Origin: Ascaphus truei
Taxonomy: Eukaryota; Chordata; Amphibia; Anura; Ascaphidae
Assembly: GCA_036426205.1 (NCBI GenBank)
Contig: CM071567.1
Span: 291,768,405-291,832,404, forward strand
Direction of reading: 5' to 3'
Length of the DNA stretch: 64,000 nt
Made by a program: the position numbers and the translations under genes. Within the stretch, counting starts at the first letter, position 1. Every line of letters starts with the position of its first letter. Of this stretch, positions 11,782 through 23,313 are shown one piece after another. The notes below the pieces were generated by a model. It had not been told where the DNA came from. It made no database searches and saw only the letters and a program-made list of their open reading frames with translations.

Positions 11782-12640
11782 AAAATTCTATTTTGCTCAC
11801 TCACCGAGTTCGGCCCTTTTCTTCCTATTAGAATAAATCCCCATAAGAATTTCTGTACAGAATATTCAAAACACCTGGACAAGGGTAAAGAAATAGGGGT
11901 AATAAACACCAAGGAATATGAATATAAACACCAAGGAATATGAATACTTGAATGTCAAATTCCCCGTGATGCCGATTTTCTATTTCCTTCCCAAAATACA
12001 CAAAATTCTGATAGACCCACCAGGAAGACCGATCATTTCGGGTATAGGCTCTCTCACCTCACGACTGTCAGAATACATAGACATTTCCCTACAACCTTAC
12101 GTCGTGGGGATGAAATCATACCTCAGAGACACCACACAAACTATCAATCTGATAGAACAACGCCAATCTTTTTATGGACGCCTGGGAACAGGACAAAATC
12201 TGGTCAACACATGAATTTAGCGCAGATCTGGCGCTTTGGCGGAGATATATAGATGCCAATCTTTTTATGGACGCCTGGGAACAGGACAAAATCTGGTCAA
12301 CACATGAATTTAGCGCAGATCTGGCGCTTTGGCGGAGATATATAGATGATATCTTCTTCATCTGGAAAGGTAGCGAGGAGGATCTAGAAAATGAGAAACC
12401 ACAAGCTAGAAACCTAAGGTCACGAATTACCAGATTTTCAAACATTGACAGATAGGGACCTTTAGCAAAGGAAGGGTAAAACACCGATTTCTCTTTAAAC
12501 TTGGAATCCCAGTCTCCAAAACCATAAGTCTGGGAATCTTCAACATAATTACTTTGGTCATCGAGGTCATTCAAATCTCTTAGGGCACATATAAAATTCT
12601 ATTTTGCTCACTCACCGAGTTCGGCCCTTTTCTTCCTATT
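11782..12640 (+). mobile_element. Penelope-like element fragment between 48-base direct repeats
   Basis: Bases 11782-11829 and 12593-12640 are identical and in the same orientation. Between them is a reverse transcriptase relic of Penelope type: FYFLPKIHK, then [20 protein letters not shown], then LWRRYIDDIFFIWKG with the YxDD catalytic box. A large internal deletion joins the early RT motifs to the YIDD region. The direct repeats may be the LTR-like repeats that Penelope elements carry, or an unusually long target-site duplication. Confidence 0.7.
11944..12455 (+). pseudogene. Penelope-like reverse transcriptase, fragment with in-frame duplication
   Basis: The first open stretch (to about 12214) carries the PKIHK and RPIIS motifs typical of Penelope RT fingers. 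The second (about 12174-12455) carries the palm motif RYIDDIFF, in another frame. A 93-base unit (31 codons) beginning GCCAATC is tandemly duplicated at 12162-12254 and 12255-12347, so the peptide [15 protein letters not shown] occurs twice and YID is seen once as YIDAN and once as YIDDI. A smaller tandem duplication of about 21 bases occurs near 11905-11945. The RT core between the two motif groups is missing and no GIY-YIG domain follows, so it is non-functional. Confidence 0.75.
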
Positions 12641-13190
12641 TGGGCCCCCGGGAGAGAAGCAACTCACGTACTGCCTCCACCAGGAGGGTGAGAAAGCTAT
12701 TGTTTTTAGCAGCATTCCGTGAAGGAAAGACTGCGCATTAAACTCTGCTAACCAGCCCCATTATCCCCTTTTTACCTCAGACCAACAACAGGCTATATAA
12801 ACACACCCTGTTAGTCATCCACATATAGCACGTATTCTGCTTCTGTTCACAAAAAAACCACACAATTCCATTTAAATTTTATTTAAGGATTTTATTTAAG
12901 GATTTTTAAGCTATTTTAGAATATATATTTTTTCATATATTTACTTTTAATTACCAAGGTTCTATAATTCCAAAGAGTTTTAAGCTATTTTAAAAATATA
13001 TTTTTCATACATTTTTAATTCCAAAGTTCTTTTGGCTGTATTGTACCGTTCGATTACTAAAACACTAATACCGTGTTCCATATCTTCCTATCCTCTTATC
13101 TCTACGTTTGAGCAAAATCACGTGCGCTGACCAACCCTCCACCTCCACTACAGTAGTTAAAACAGAGAAAACTATAGCCTAGAAACCCCT
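12641..13190. other. AT-rich stretch with short internal repeats
   Basis: Contains TTTATTTAAGGAT repeated at about 12880-12905 and two imperfect copies of a unit starting AAGCTATTTTA (about 12908 and 12982). No coding signal. It may be the flank of the Penelope insertion or upstream L1 sequence. Confidence 0.4.
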
Positions 13191-14056
13191 AAAAAAAACA
13201 CCAAGAAAACTGAGGGAAGACCTTCCCTGGGTACTTCAGGTTCCCTGTGGAAGTGGGAACTGAAAATAGACTACGAGCTAAAGCCGGGTCCCCTGAGCCT
13301 CCTCTCAAACACTGTGCTGGATCAAAGATAGACGCCAAGTGGGACTGATTTGGCCAGACCTATAGCCAAACTCAGCAGCAGATAACCCAGGACACCAACC
13401 TGCTGAGGAGGTGAGAGGCTAAGGAACGGGGAGCCGCCTGACAGGCCTCCCGCTACAGCACTGCTGAAAGCTGGTAGCTACAGGCTGGCGGGTGCACCGT
13501 GGGGAGACTGGGAGCAAGGAGGGATGGCCATCTTGTGTAGGTGCTCAAGTACGGCATCGGCGTTGAGCGAGGGCCCGCTTCTCCCCCCACACCCAAAGCA
13601 AATAGAGATGGAGCCTCCGCCGGGTGGATGGGATCCCGCGGTGACATCCCCAGCTGATGTACATGGGCATACATAGTAGGAGAAGGCGCAAGTCCACACA
13701 GGAGGTTCCCATTCCCCAAGATGGCCGCCAGGTGCCCCTGAGCAGTTACAAAAGTGCACTGTGAGTACCACCAGACAGTGCAGCTAAGAGAGACTAATCC
13801 TCACATCTCCAACCCCACATAATTCAATATAAATGAATACAATAGAAGTTTGCAGCCTAGTGATGGCCCCCAAAGGGGAATATGTGCCCCCCAAAAAGGA
13901 GTCCTCTGTACAGGGGCGCATAAGCAGCGCGTTCTAAGATGGCGCTTCAGACTAATGCTCCGTAGTGCCCCAGGCTTCAATCTAAGCTTATGACAGCAAG
14001 ACTGCTCTGATTAACCCTCAAAACATAAAACATAACGCATACAAGACTTACCTACC

Positions 14057-15030
14057 ATGGCATCAAAAGCTGTGAGAACCATAACAAAGAAGAACCAGAG
14101 TGAGTTGCGAGCAAAACATGGCTCCTAACCCCACAACAGGCAGCGACAGTAGATGCCCTCTTCCAAGAACATTCAGACATTGAAACCGGTTTTGGAGATC
14201 GAGACCGTCTCCACGAAGAGCGACATACTTACCATTTTTAATAAAATACAATCCCTAATGCAAGTGGCAGTGAAGGATCATATGAGGAGATATCTTCTCT
14301 CGTGAACGCACCAGCTCTCTAGAATCCAAAGTGGGTGCTACAATTCCCTCACATCCCTCATGGATGAAGAGCTTAAAGGGGTGAAGTCCAAACTCCTGGA
14401 CATTAAAAACAGAACAGACAGGAGGATGCAGAAAACAGGGACCGCCGTAACAATTTCTGAATTCGGGGGATCCCAGAATCTGAAATGGATATCATGGGGT
14501 TCATGGGCAGGTGGCTAAGAGCAGCTTCTCCAGATTTTAGCGAAGAGTCCATTGTCCTCGACAGATGTCACAGGGCCCTAAGAATGAGAACCCAGCTGGG
14601 AGATAGATCAAGGGACGTGATGCTGAGATCCCACTATTTTAAAACAAAGGAGGCCTTCAGCATGGCAACAAGAGGCTCCACGGACCTCAGTTTCCAAAAT
14701 ATACCTCTATAGGTCTACATGGACCTTGCGCCCTCCACCCTTGCCAAAAGAAGAAATCTCTGTGAGGTAATGGCAAAGCTAGGTGATCGCAACATTAAAT
14801 GTAGATGGATGTTTCCTTTCGGGCTCATGGAGGTTAAAAAGGAAAGACCACAGGCACTCAGGAACCCAGATGATGGTGAAACTTTCCTTACCCACCTAGG
14901 CCTGGGTCCTCCTCACTTCAGTCCTGCATCAAGAGGTGGGAACCCACCAGTGCTGGAGCCTTCTTGGACTGCGGTTCCTTTGAGAAGATCTCCTCACCAA
15001 AACTCCCCATCGAAACAGTCAAAAGTCTAA
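14057..15030 (+). pseudogene. L1 ORF1 protein relic
   Basis: ATG at 14057 opens MASKAVRTITKKNQSELRAK, then the frame breaks. The best-preserved part (14485-15030) matches the L1 ORF1p RNA-binding region: LDRCHRALR (the IERAHR-type motif), RDVMLRSHYFKTKEAF, then DLAPSTLAKRR and CRWMFPFGLMEV. A TAG at about 14710-14712 splits this region. ORF1p is the L1 RNA chaperone that coats the transcript; this copy cannot make it. The C-terminal Pro/Ser-rich tail ends at 15030. Confidence 0.8.
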
Positions 15031-16223
15031 GCAGCATGCCCAGGTCCGGGATGGGGGCCCCTCCCCCTTACCTGGGAGCACTCCGACACTTTTGAGAGTG
15101 GATCTGTCTGGATGAATCATGATGATGTCTTTCCAGACTTGATCTTGGGCTGGTCTCCCCTCTCCCATTTCCCACTGTCCACCTCACGTACTCCGAGCGC
15201 AAATTTCATTCCCTGCTTCCTGGTTCCCCAACTCAGAATCAACTAGGAGCACAAAAGACTGAAGATAATTCTAAAGGAGGAAGGGAGGACCCTCCATGGC
15301 AGGCTCAGAGGATCTCAGGCCCACCTGTGATGGCGGGGGCTCCGTGATCCCCGACATACCTGAACTCTAAATCTGGACTCTAATCCTGTGTCTCCAGACT
15401 GAGATTTGGAGGTTGGGGTGGGCGGAAGAGCACTGGGGTGGAGTCGAGTCGGTGAGGCCAAGGAGGGCCCATTGTACCCCCTGTTACAGTGTTTGCCACT
15501 GGGCTCAAGGGGCTCCCTAATCCATCATTAGCACAAATGCAGAGCCCTGTTTGCTCTGGTTAACTGACTCATTATCACCGTTATCCTCGAATTCAAGACT
15601 TACATGAGGTCTCCTGGATGGGTCTGGGCTGGATAAGAGCTGAGTAAGGATAAGTGCCCAAACCTGGGGGTTGGAGGTGCCCTGCTATGGAGTTTCCCAA
15701 AAGTTTAGTTTAAAGTGAGCAATTGCATAAGTATTGTATGTTGAAATGTTTCACTGTTTTCAGGTTCAAGTTAATATAAGGTTGTAAATGGTTCACATGT
15801 GGAGTTTACACTCTAGATAAGATTATAATTTAGCCTCACCCCTACAGTGGGCTCATGAGCCTGAGAAGTACGGGGGTTGGAGCTTGAGTAGACAGGCTGT
15901 CCAAGTCTTTTCCACTACCCTTAACCATCTCTATGTCCTTAAAGACACAGTTGCTTTTGTACTTTTTAGTCCCCACCCCACCCCCCGCCACCCCACACCA
16001 AATTTTGTTCCAAATGGCAGGTGAGCATTAGGATTGTTTCTCTAGAGACGCATCAATGCTCACTTTTTTCCAGTTTTCTCCATTCCCACCGTTTTTGCTC
16101 CCTCCGTCCTACCCTTGTCCCTCTACCCAGAACAGCCATCAGGTGACAAGCACGATATGTTGACAGTGGTGCAGCTTCAGGCCCTCTATTCATTATTGTC
16201 AGTGTGGTTAAAACAAACTCACA
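15031..16223 (+). other. L1 region between ORF1 and ORF2
   Basis: No open frame of note. GC-rich at first, then AT-rich, with a C-rich tract at about 15970-16000. A gap of 1.2 kb is long for an L1 inter-ORF spacer, so it may contain an unrecognised insertion. Confidence 0.4.
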
Positions 16224-17388
16224 ATGTCACTTAAAATAATAGCACTCAATGTAAAAGGCTTGAATTGCCCTAAAAAGAAAAGGATGGCAATGACGGACCT
16301 TAAAAAAAAAACAGGTGCCAACATTCTCCTCCTGCAAGAGACCCATTTTAGATCCCCAGATAACCCAGCTACCTAGACAGGTCCTACAGTACAAGGATGT
16401 CTCCTTTTCCTATGCGATGGTCAAAAGAAGGGGTATGGCAATACTGTTCCACAACCGCATTGCTTTCACACACAAAACTAAGAAAGTAGATAGGGGTGGT
16501 AGATATATGATATTAGTAGGGGAACTTGCATCGAAGAGACATGACAATAGCAACATTTTATGCCCTGAATGAAAACCGTTTTTCAACTCATTCTTTACAA
16601 CACTAGGAAACATAGCTACAGGCCAAATCATTTTGGGAGGACATTTAATCTCGCAATAGACCCTGATTTAGACAGATCCTCCTCACTGAAAACTGGCCCA
16701 CTTAATCCTGGATCCCAGTAGGTCAAAGATCTTAAAAGGGTCCTTCTTTCTCTTAATTTGGTAGACACATGGAGGAAACTGAACCCATATATGAGGGATT
16801 ATACCTTCAAATCATCACCACATCAATCATACTCACGTACTGATTATATCTTCACAACGCAGGCCTAATTCCTCAGGTTTGTGACTCAAATATTCACAGT
16901 ATCACCTGGTCGGACCATGCCCCATTAAACTCAACAATCACAAACTTAAATATTAAATTGCCTAGGGCAGCTTGAAGATTGAATGAATCTCGACTTAAGG
17001 TTGCGGAGCTACTAGGAGAAATCAGTGGGGAAGTCAAGGCTTTCTTCAAGGCTAACTTGGGCAGTTTGTCGCGTTGGCAACATTGTGGGAAGCACACAAA
17101 GCCACAATAAGGGGCCACCTTATCTCTCTGGCCTTGGGTATGAAAAGAGCCAGACAGGAGAAGATTAACTCTCTCCAGTCCAAAATTTACTCTCTCACTA
17201 TATTGAACAAAAATAATCCGTTCCCGGCTGTGTTGGTGATCTTGGAAGACACCAGAGCATAACTCAATATGTTTATAACTGCAAAAATGGAACAGTCCAT
17301 TAATTGCTCAAAGAGGAAGTTCCACGAAAAATCTAATAAAGCAGACTCCCTCCTAGCAACCAAGTTATGAAATAGAAGCCCTTCCTAC
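16224..17388 (+). pseudogene. L1 ORF2 endonuclease region, broken
   Basis: ATG at 16224 starts MSLKIIALNVKGLNCPKKKR, followed by ILLLQETHF. These are the opening motifs of the L1 apurinic/apyrimidinic endonuclease (the Asn of LNVKGLN and the Glu of QETH are active-site positions). Later pieces such as MVKRRGMAILFHNRIAF and SITWSDHAPLN, with the conserved SDH, appear in shifted frames. At least two frameshifts and several stops are present. The coding sequence is interrupted at 17389 by the minus-strand L2. Confidence 0.8.
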
Positions 17389-17390
17389 AA

Positions 17391-19120
17391 TATTGTATTG
17401 TATTGTATGTCTTTATTTATATAGCGCTATTAATGTACATAGCGCTTCACAGCAGTAATACATGTGGTAATCCAATAAATAACAGATAATATAAATAACA
17501 GATCATGGGAATAAGTGCTTTAGACATTAAGGAAGAGGAGTCCCTGCTCCGAGGAGCTTACAGTCTAATTGGTAGGTAGGGAGAACGTACAGAGACAGTA
17601 GGAGGGAGTTCTGGTAAGTGCATCTGCAGGGGGCCAAGCTTTATGTGCCATGTGTTCAGAATAGCCACAGTCCTATTCATATGCTTCTTTAAGCAAGTGT
17701 GTCTTAAGGTGGGTCTTAAAGGTGGATAGAGAGGGTGCTAGTCGGGTACTGAGGGGAAGGGCATTCCAGAGGTGAGGGGCAGTCAATGAAAAAGGTTTAA
17801 GGCGGGAGAGGGCTTTAGATACAAAGGGGGTAGAAAGAAGACATCCTTTAGAAGAACGCAAGAGTCTGGATGGTGCATAACGAGAAATTAGGGCTGAGAT
17901 GTAAGGAGGGGCAGAAGAGTGTAAAGCTTTAAAAGTGAGGAGAAGGATGGAGTGTGAGATGCGGGATTTGATCGGAAGCCAGGAGAGGGATTTCATGAGG
18001 GGAGATGCTGAGACAGATCTAGGAAAGAGTAGAGTGATTCTGGCAGCAGCGTTAAGGATAGATTGTAGGGGAGACAGGTGAGAGGCAGGAAGGCCGGACA
18101 GCAGGAGGTTACAGTAATCAAGACGGGAGAGAATGAGGGCCTGAGTCAGAGTTTTAGCAGTCGAGCAACAGAGGAAAGGGCGTATCTTTGTTATATTGCG
18201 GAGGAAAAAGCGACAGGTTTTAGAAATGTTTTGAATGTGAGGGGCAAATGTGAGAGAGGAGTCGAGTGTGACCCCTAGGCAGCGTGCTTGGGCTACTGGG
18301 TGAATGATCATAGTTCCAACAGTAATGTGGAAGGAGGTAGTAGGGCCAGGTTTGGGAGGAAGTATGAGGAGCTCTGTTTTAGCCATGTTGAGTTTAAGGC
18401 GGCGGAGGGCCATCCAGGATGATATAGCAGAGAGACATTCAGAAACTTTGGTTTGTACAGTAGGTGTAAGGTCGGGTGTTGAGAAATATATTTGTGTGTC
18501 GTCAGCATAGAGGTGATAATTAAACCCAAAAGATGTTATTAGGTCACCTAGAGAGAGTGTATACAGAGAAAAGAGAAGAGGTCCCAGGACAGAGCCCTGG
18601 GGTACCCCCACAGAGAGATCAATAGAGGAGGAGGAGGTATTAGCAGAAGAGACACTGAAAGTACGATGGGAGAGGTAGGATGAGATCCAGGATAGAGCTT
18701 TGTTCCGAATGCCAAGAGTATGGAGAATGTGAAGGAGAAGAGGGTGGTCCACGGTGTCAAATGCTGCAGAGAGGTCGAGTAATATGAGCAGAGTGTAATG
18801 ACCTCTGTCTTTGGCAGCATGGAGGTCGTCAGTTATTTTAGTGAGGGCTGTTTCCGTGGAGTGAGCAGTACGGAAGCCAGATTGTAGAGGGTCTAGGAGA
18901 GAATAGGTGTTGAGAAAATGGAGCAAGCGAGCGAATACAAGACGTTCAAGGAGTTTAGAGGCAAAAGGCAGGAGGGAGACAGGCCGATAGTTAGAAAGAC
19001 AGGTAGGGTCAAGCTTGCTGTTTTTGAGTAATGGTATGACTGTTGCATGTTTGAAGGAGGATGGAAAGGTTCTAGAGCAGAGGGAGGAGTTAAAAATGTG
19101 CGTGAGCTTTAGTCAGGCTC
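17391..19120 (-). mobile_element. L2-clade LINE, 5'-truncated copy A, inserted in L1
   Basis: Read on the minus strand, the element has an RT coding region followed by a 3' UTR ending in a TACAA-type microsatellite tail (plus strand TATTG repeats from 17391). The 3' UTR segment TTTATTTATATAGCGC... is shared with the copies at 23314, 26725 and 46498. It interrupts the L1 ORF2 frame, so it is younger than the L1. Confidence 0.85.
17673..19115 (-). CDS. L2 reverse transcriptase, C-terminal two-thirds, open frame
   Basis: One uninterrupted minus-strand frame of about 480 codons. It opens at the truncation point with THIFNSSLC and runs through [44 protein letters not shown] (first catalytic Asp block), [13 protein letters not shown] and [11 protein letters not shown] (the YADD box), then on to the thumb and C-terminal region ending [10 protein letters not shown]. 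These are the RT motifs in order for the CR1/L2 group. The frame has no own start: upstream endonuclease and N-terminal sequence are missing, as is normal for target-primed insertions that stop early. The intact RT frame makes this the least decayed coding sequence in the window. It would copy LINE RNA into DNA at a nicked target. Without the endonuclease it is not autonomous. Confidence 0.85.
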
Positions 19121-19125
19121 CTTGA

Positions 19126-20190
19126 CCTAAAAGCCAAATAACATAGTGGGAGAATTCCAAGATTATTACACTAAATTATACAATGGTAAGAAAGTGTTAC
19201 ATGATGCCCAGTTAGAGGCCAAAATAGCTAGCTACCTCCGCACCGCTAATCTGCCCTCATTGTCTGAGGCCCAACGGGGAGCCCTGAACCAAAAAATAAC
19301 CTTAGAAGAAATCCAATCGGTAATTAAAATTTTTAATTTAATTTTATTTTACCCCAAATTACTGAAGGTACTAAAAGATGATCTCATGGTATGGACTACA
19401 TTTTATATCTCCTGGATGGCAGGGACCAATCAGTGAAGATGAATCTGTTACCCAGGCTGCTCTATCTCTTCCAAACTCTCCCCATACCATTGTAATCACT
19501 GATATAGCAAAGCTCTAAACCCTGGTCTCAAAATGTATTTGGAATAATAAGAGACCCAGACTAAACTGCAGGTTGTTGACCAGACCCACCGGAGCTGGCA
19601 GATTGGTGCTTCCCTGCCTTCTCTCATACTCTAGGGTGGCTCAGGCAAGCCAATGGTTAGTCTGGCATGCCAATCCCCTACTCAGGCAGGTGGTCACCTA
19701 GGAGCCACACCAACAGGTCCAACCCCCATAGACTATATTTTTTGGCTTCCTACCTGGGTAGATCTGTTGAAACACCACATCTTGCCGATGATCATGCACT
19801 CCGTTAGACTATGGGAAAGGCTTAAGTTTAAATATAAGCTCAGCCGTTCAAATTCGCTGATGACTCCTATCTTTGAAACCAGGGACTTCTCACCGAGGCA
19901 CTTTAAACAAGTTTTTGAAAATTGGCGGAAAGAAAATATTAGTAGACTCTGCGATATCAGTCATGATCTTAAGGTGATCCCTTGACAAATTAGTAAAGGA
20001 TATTCCGTCAGGGGAGACATTCCATAACTCCAGATTAGGGCCTTTTAAGCTATAGTTCAGCTCACTAACCCTGTTTCATTATTTGAAAGACTATGTCTGA
20101 GAGCAGATTCCCACCAGAGGCTTATATCAGAGTTGTATGGGCAATTTTCTCTACCAGTCGGAGAATCTCAGGAAAAGCTAGGATTCATGA
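19126..20190 (+). pseudogene. L1 ORF2 3' portion, resuming after the L2 insertion
   Basis: GEFQDYYTKLYN followed by ITLEEIQSVIK matches the L1 ORF2 segment just before the RT. The sequence then jumps to the C-terminal region: KCIWNNKRPRL, RPTGAGRLVLPCL, and WERLKFKYKLSRSNSLMTPI with DFSPRHFKQVFENW. The RT palm is absent, so a large internal deletion accompanies the L2 interruption. Together with 16224-17388 it belongs to one element. No poly(A) tail is visible before the Gypsy segment begins. Confidence 0.75.
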
Positions 20191-20752
20191 GGAAGTGAGA
20201 GAATGACCTGGGGAGTGTAACGCTGTGCTTACCACAAACTAGACGAGACCCGGGGACTGAGATGGGAATGGATACCAACATCATCCGCAGGCACAGGGGC
20301 ACGTCCGGAATGTAAGATGGTCGAGGTAGCCGGGTCTGGGTTGGAGAGGTCGGGGTTGTCGTTATACTTGCCGAGGTCAGAGTAGGAGGGGTCCGGAACG
20401 TACAGGGTACAATAGCTAAGATTGGGTCTGGAGAGGGTAGAATAAACATAGTACAATGCTGAGGTCTGGGTTGAGAGGAGCGGAGGATCAGAGGTAGCTG
20501 GGTCCGGAATACAGAGATACGGGTAAAGATATAAGCGAATACCAGTGTAGGGAATATGAATAATTTAATGACACTAATAATAAACTGAAAATATAGCAAC
20601 AATAGCCAATACGCCAATGCAAGAATAAATATCACCATAAAGAAAATCAAAAAATAAAAGGGGGTAGAGGGGAAAGAAGGAGAAGGGGAAAAAAACATGA
20701 AAGAAAAGGAAAAAAATCACAAAAATGGAAAAAGGAAAGAAAACTAAGGGGG

Positions 20753-20783
20753 CAACGTTTCAAGGGGTGACCTCTTCATCTGG
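20753..20783 (-). ncRNA. Hammerhead-ribozyme-like relic 1
   Basis: On the minus strand: CAGATGA, then a short stem-loop (AAGAGG..CCCCTT), then GAAAC. This is the hammerhead core CUGAnGA - stem II - GAAA with one change in the first box (CUG to CAG). Hammerheads are known in Penelope-like elements and in Xenopus genomes. Cleavage activity is doubtful because the first box is altered and stems I and III were not established. Confidence 0.4.
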
Positions 20784-21059
20784 CCCATTCCGCCTGGTCC
20801 CAAAGGGTCCCAGAGGTACTTCCTTAAGCCTTCCCTCCTGTCAAATAATCCCACACTCAGCTAATGATATAAATCTAAAGTCTAAAGAGGGCAAATCACA
20901 TGAGCAGATATCAAATATCAAACAATAAATGTAAATACAAGAATATTGTAAAAGACACAGAACATATGCAGATATCAGATGTCAACCCCTCTATCAAGTG
21001 CACTCGACAGGGCACCAGGAGCTGTTGATAAAGGGTTTGCTTAGAATCTGGAATCAATG

Positions 21060-22172
21060 ATAGCCTGTATCTCTTATTCCTGTTGACCCTGAACCAGAGG
21101 AGCCAGTGGTGGAGGAGAGGAATCCGGAAAGCGGGAACTGCGGTAAGCAGGTTTGAATAAGGAGATATGAAATACTGAAGGAATCTTCATTGAGTATGGA
21201 AGTTGTAGGCGATACGCCACGGGTTTGATTTTCTCCAGGATAAAAAAAGAGGCCCAAGCATCTTGGGGCCAGCTTGAGAGTGGGAACCTTTAAGCAAATG
21301 TTCCTGGAGGACAGTCATACTTTGTCTCCTGGTTTGAATTCAGGTATCTCGTGACGGTGGCGGTCGGCTTGAACTTTCTGTTAGGAAGTGGCATTCCTAA
21401 GGTTCTCCTGGAACTTTGTCCAGGAAGTTTGTAAGGCTTGGATCCGATCATCTGCTGCAGGTACTGCGGAAGATGTGGAGACGATGGGAAGTCATACTGG
21501 GTGGAAGCCGTATTTAATGAAGAAGGGGGAATCCCAGGTCGATTAATTCCAAAAGGAATTATGGGTGAACTCTGTCCAAGAGAGAAGATCCGCCCAATCA
21601 TCTTGTGTGTCGGTGACGAAGCAGCACAAGAACTGCTCTAAGGTTTGGTTAGTCCTCTCCGGTTGGCCATTGGTCTGAGGGTGGTACCCAGAGGAAAAGT
21701 GTAAGGAGATGCCTAACCTCTTGGAGAACGCCTGCCAAAATTCTGAGACAAACTGGTTAGTGGTATTCCATGAAGCCGAAAAATGTTTTTAACAAAAACA
21801 TCCGCCAGTGTGGAGGAGTTAGGTAGACCCTTGAGTGGGATGAAATGTGCCTGCTTGGAGAAGCGGTCAATGACAACAATGATGGTATTCATAACCCTGG
21901 ATACTGGCAACTCCACAATAAAGTCAATCGACAAATGGTTCCAGGGGCAATCAGAGAAGGGAAGAGAATGTAAGAGTCCTTGAGGTTTACTGTGAGGGAC
22001 CTTGTTCCCAACGCATGTGGTACATGCCTTGACAAATTCTTTGATGTCTCCCTGAATCTCAGGCCATCAGAAAGTTTGTTCGATAAGGTCAGCAGTTCTT
22101 GATACCTGGATGACCGGCGGATTTAGAAGAATGGCCCCACTCCAGAATTTTCCTTCAGTTAGATGGTGCAGT
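21060..22172 (-). pseudogene. Gypsy integrase, broken
   Basis: An HHCC zinc finger is visible across a frameshift: HSSKSAGHPGIK, then WPEIQGDIKEFVKACTTC. The core domain follows with PWNHLSIDFIVELPVS (first catalytic Asp), IVVIDRFSKQAHFIPL and KNIFRLHGIP. The region of the second Asp is corrupted. Downstream come ALQTSWTKFQENLRNATS, KVQADRHRHEIPEFKPGDKV and TLKLAPRCLGLF, the usual C-terminal stretch of Gypsy integrases that position the element DNA. Several stops and shifts interrupt it. The protein would have inserted the cDNA copy into the genome. Confidence 0.8.
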
Positions 22173-22204
22173 GAAGAGACAACCGTCCGGATGGGCATAT
22201 CCAG

Positions 22205-22940
22205 TAAACTCACCCACAGACAGCCGTTTCGAACTTAATGGGTCTCATATAAAAATGTAACTATAGTATATGTGTATAATATATACATTTATATATAAGT
22301 ATATTGTGTTTTTTGCTGGAAACCTTCTTTTGCACAATACTGTATATTGTAGTGTAATTCCTTTATACTGTACAGTAGGTGAAATGTATACTATTATTGT
22401 ACTTTAAATACCTTTAGAATCATATCTTTTCATATCTTTTTTTTTTAAACTTAGGCATTGAAAAGAACTATTAACTTTAGCTTTAAATGCTGCCACTTTA
22501 GTGAAATGACATGTATGACAGCTTGATCATTCTCCTTTAAAATAATTTTTTCTTAGAAATACAATGGTTGTCATTATGCACTAGATTCCATGGCAGTATT
22601 TGTGTTATAATTTCCACTTTAGCTTTACTTTTGTAATTATGAAATATAAGAGGCTGGGCTCATTGCTCAGGTACCACATATGAAAATGATACAGATCTCA
22701 ATGTTAGTGCAAATTAATATTTTATTATTACTTGATATGAGCTGTCTGAGCCCTATTACATGTAATATTATTAAATACTTTAGCAAAATGCCTTAATAAG
22801 TTTATTTATTTTTTAACAAAAAAAAAGTTTGAGACTAAAATATTAATGAAGTAGAATTAGCTGTGTTAGTCACATTGCGATAGTGCAGTGTTTGGTGATA
22901 CTTTTTTTTATTTACACTAACAATTGATGCTACTGTTTTA
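22205..22940. other. Short dispersed repeat, then AT-rich DNA
   Basis: Bases 22213-22247 (CCCACAGACAGCCGTTT, then TTAATGGGTCTCAT) match 42749-42789 in the right palindrome arm and its mirror near 36940-36972. After that only AT-rich sequence was seen. Confidence 0.45.
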
Positions 22941-22944
22941 AGGC

Positions 22945-22976
22945 TAGCTTTCGAGAGCTCTCCTCTTCCTCAGCTC
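22945..22976 (-). ncRNA. Hammerhead-ribozyme-like relic 2
   Basis: On the minus strand CTGAGGA, then AGAGGAGAGCTCTC (stem II), then GAAAGC. The arrangement fits a hammerhead core with CUGAGGA in place of the usual CUGAUGA; the central n position tolerates change. Motifs of this form are typical of the LTR-like ends of Penelope-like elements. No RT fragment is adjacent. Confidence 0.45.
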
Positions 22977-23221
22977 AGCAATACTGATTTACAAAGATTC
23001 CATGAGTTTAACACAAATGTAAAAGAAAGAAAACCAAGATAGTCTGATAGTTTGATTATTTTTGTCTAATTTACCAGACATTCATTTGGATTAAAAAGAT
23101 ATTGTTTCACATTATGTATGTAGCAAAAAAAATAAAAACTTTGTGTATCTATGGGGCTTATTCTTGTACAGTAGCACCGAATTTGTCAGGACAAAGACTT
23201 CCTAACTTTATAGTACTGTAT

Positions 23222-23310
23222 CTCCAGTTGTATATATGTTCTCACAAACCTCCCTCCAAATAAATTAGGGAGAGATTCTGGTGCTGAAAAATTAACACAC
23301 CTGAGGTACC
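23222..23310 (-). mobile_element. MITE fragment, GGTACCTCAGGTGTG family
   Basis: The reverse complement matches 25908-25998: GGTACCTCAGGTGTGTT, ATCTCTCCCTAA and ATTTATTTGGAG occur in the same order. Non-coding. Confidence 0.5.
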
Positions 23311-23313
23311 CGA

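Larger units (their letters stand above)
13191..17388 (+). mobile_element. L1-clade LINE, 5' portion (UTR, ORF1, ORF2 endonuclease)
   Basis: A GC-rich leader containing AAGATGGCCGCC runs to about 14056. It is followed by ORF1-like coding and then an apurinic-endonuclease start at 16224. The same element resumes at about 19126 after an L2 LINE inserted into it. Many stops and frameshifts show it is old. Reuniting the two halves gives an L1 in the usual ORF1-ORF2 order, with most of the RT region missing. Confidence 0.75.
20190..22205 (-). mobile_element. Ty3/Gypsy retrotransposon fragment
   Basis: Minus-strand order is zinc finger, integrase core, C-terminal region, then a GC-rich 3' segment starting TGTAACGC on the plus strand at about 20218, which resembles an LTR edge. 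Protease, RT and RNase H are absent on the upstream side. There the sequence stops at about 22205 next to an unrelated repeat (CACAGACAGCCGTTT...) also present in the palindrome arms. Confidence 0.75.

Noticed and set aside
20168..20698. 176-codon minus-strand ORF with hydrophobic start
   Set aside because: It overlaps the 3' non-coding part and LTR edge of the Gypsy fragment, with low-complexity Phe/Ile and Pro/Thr stretches and no motif.
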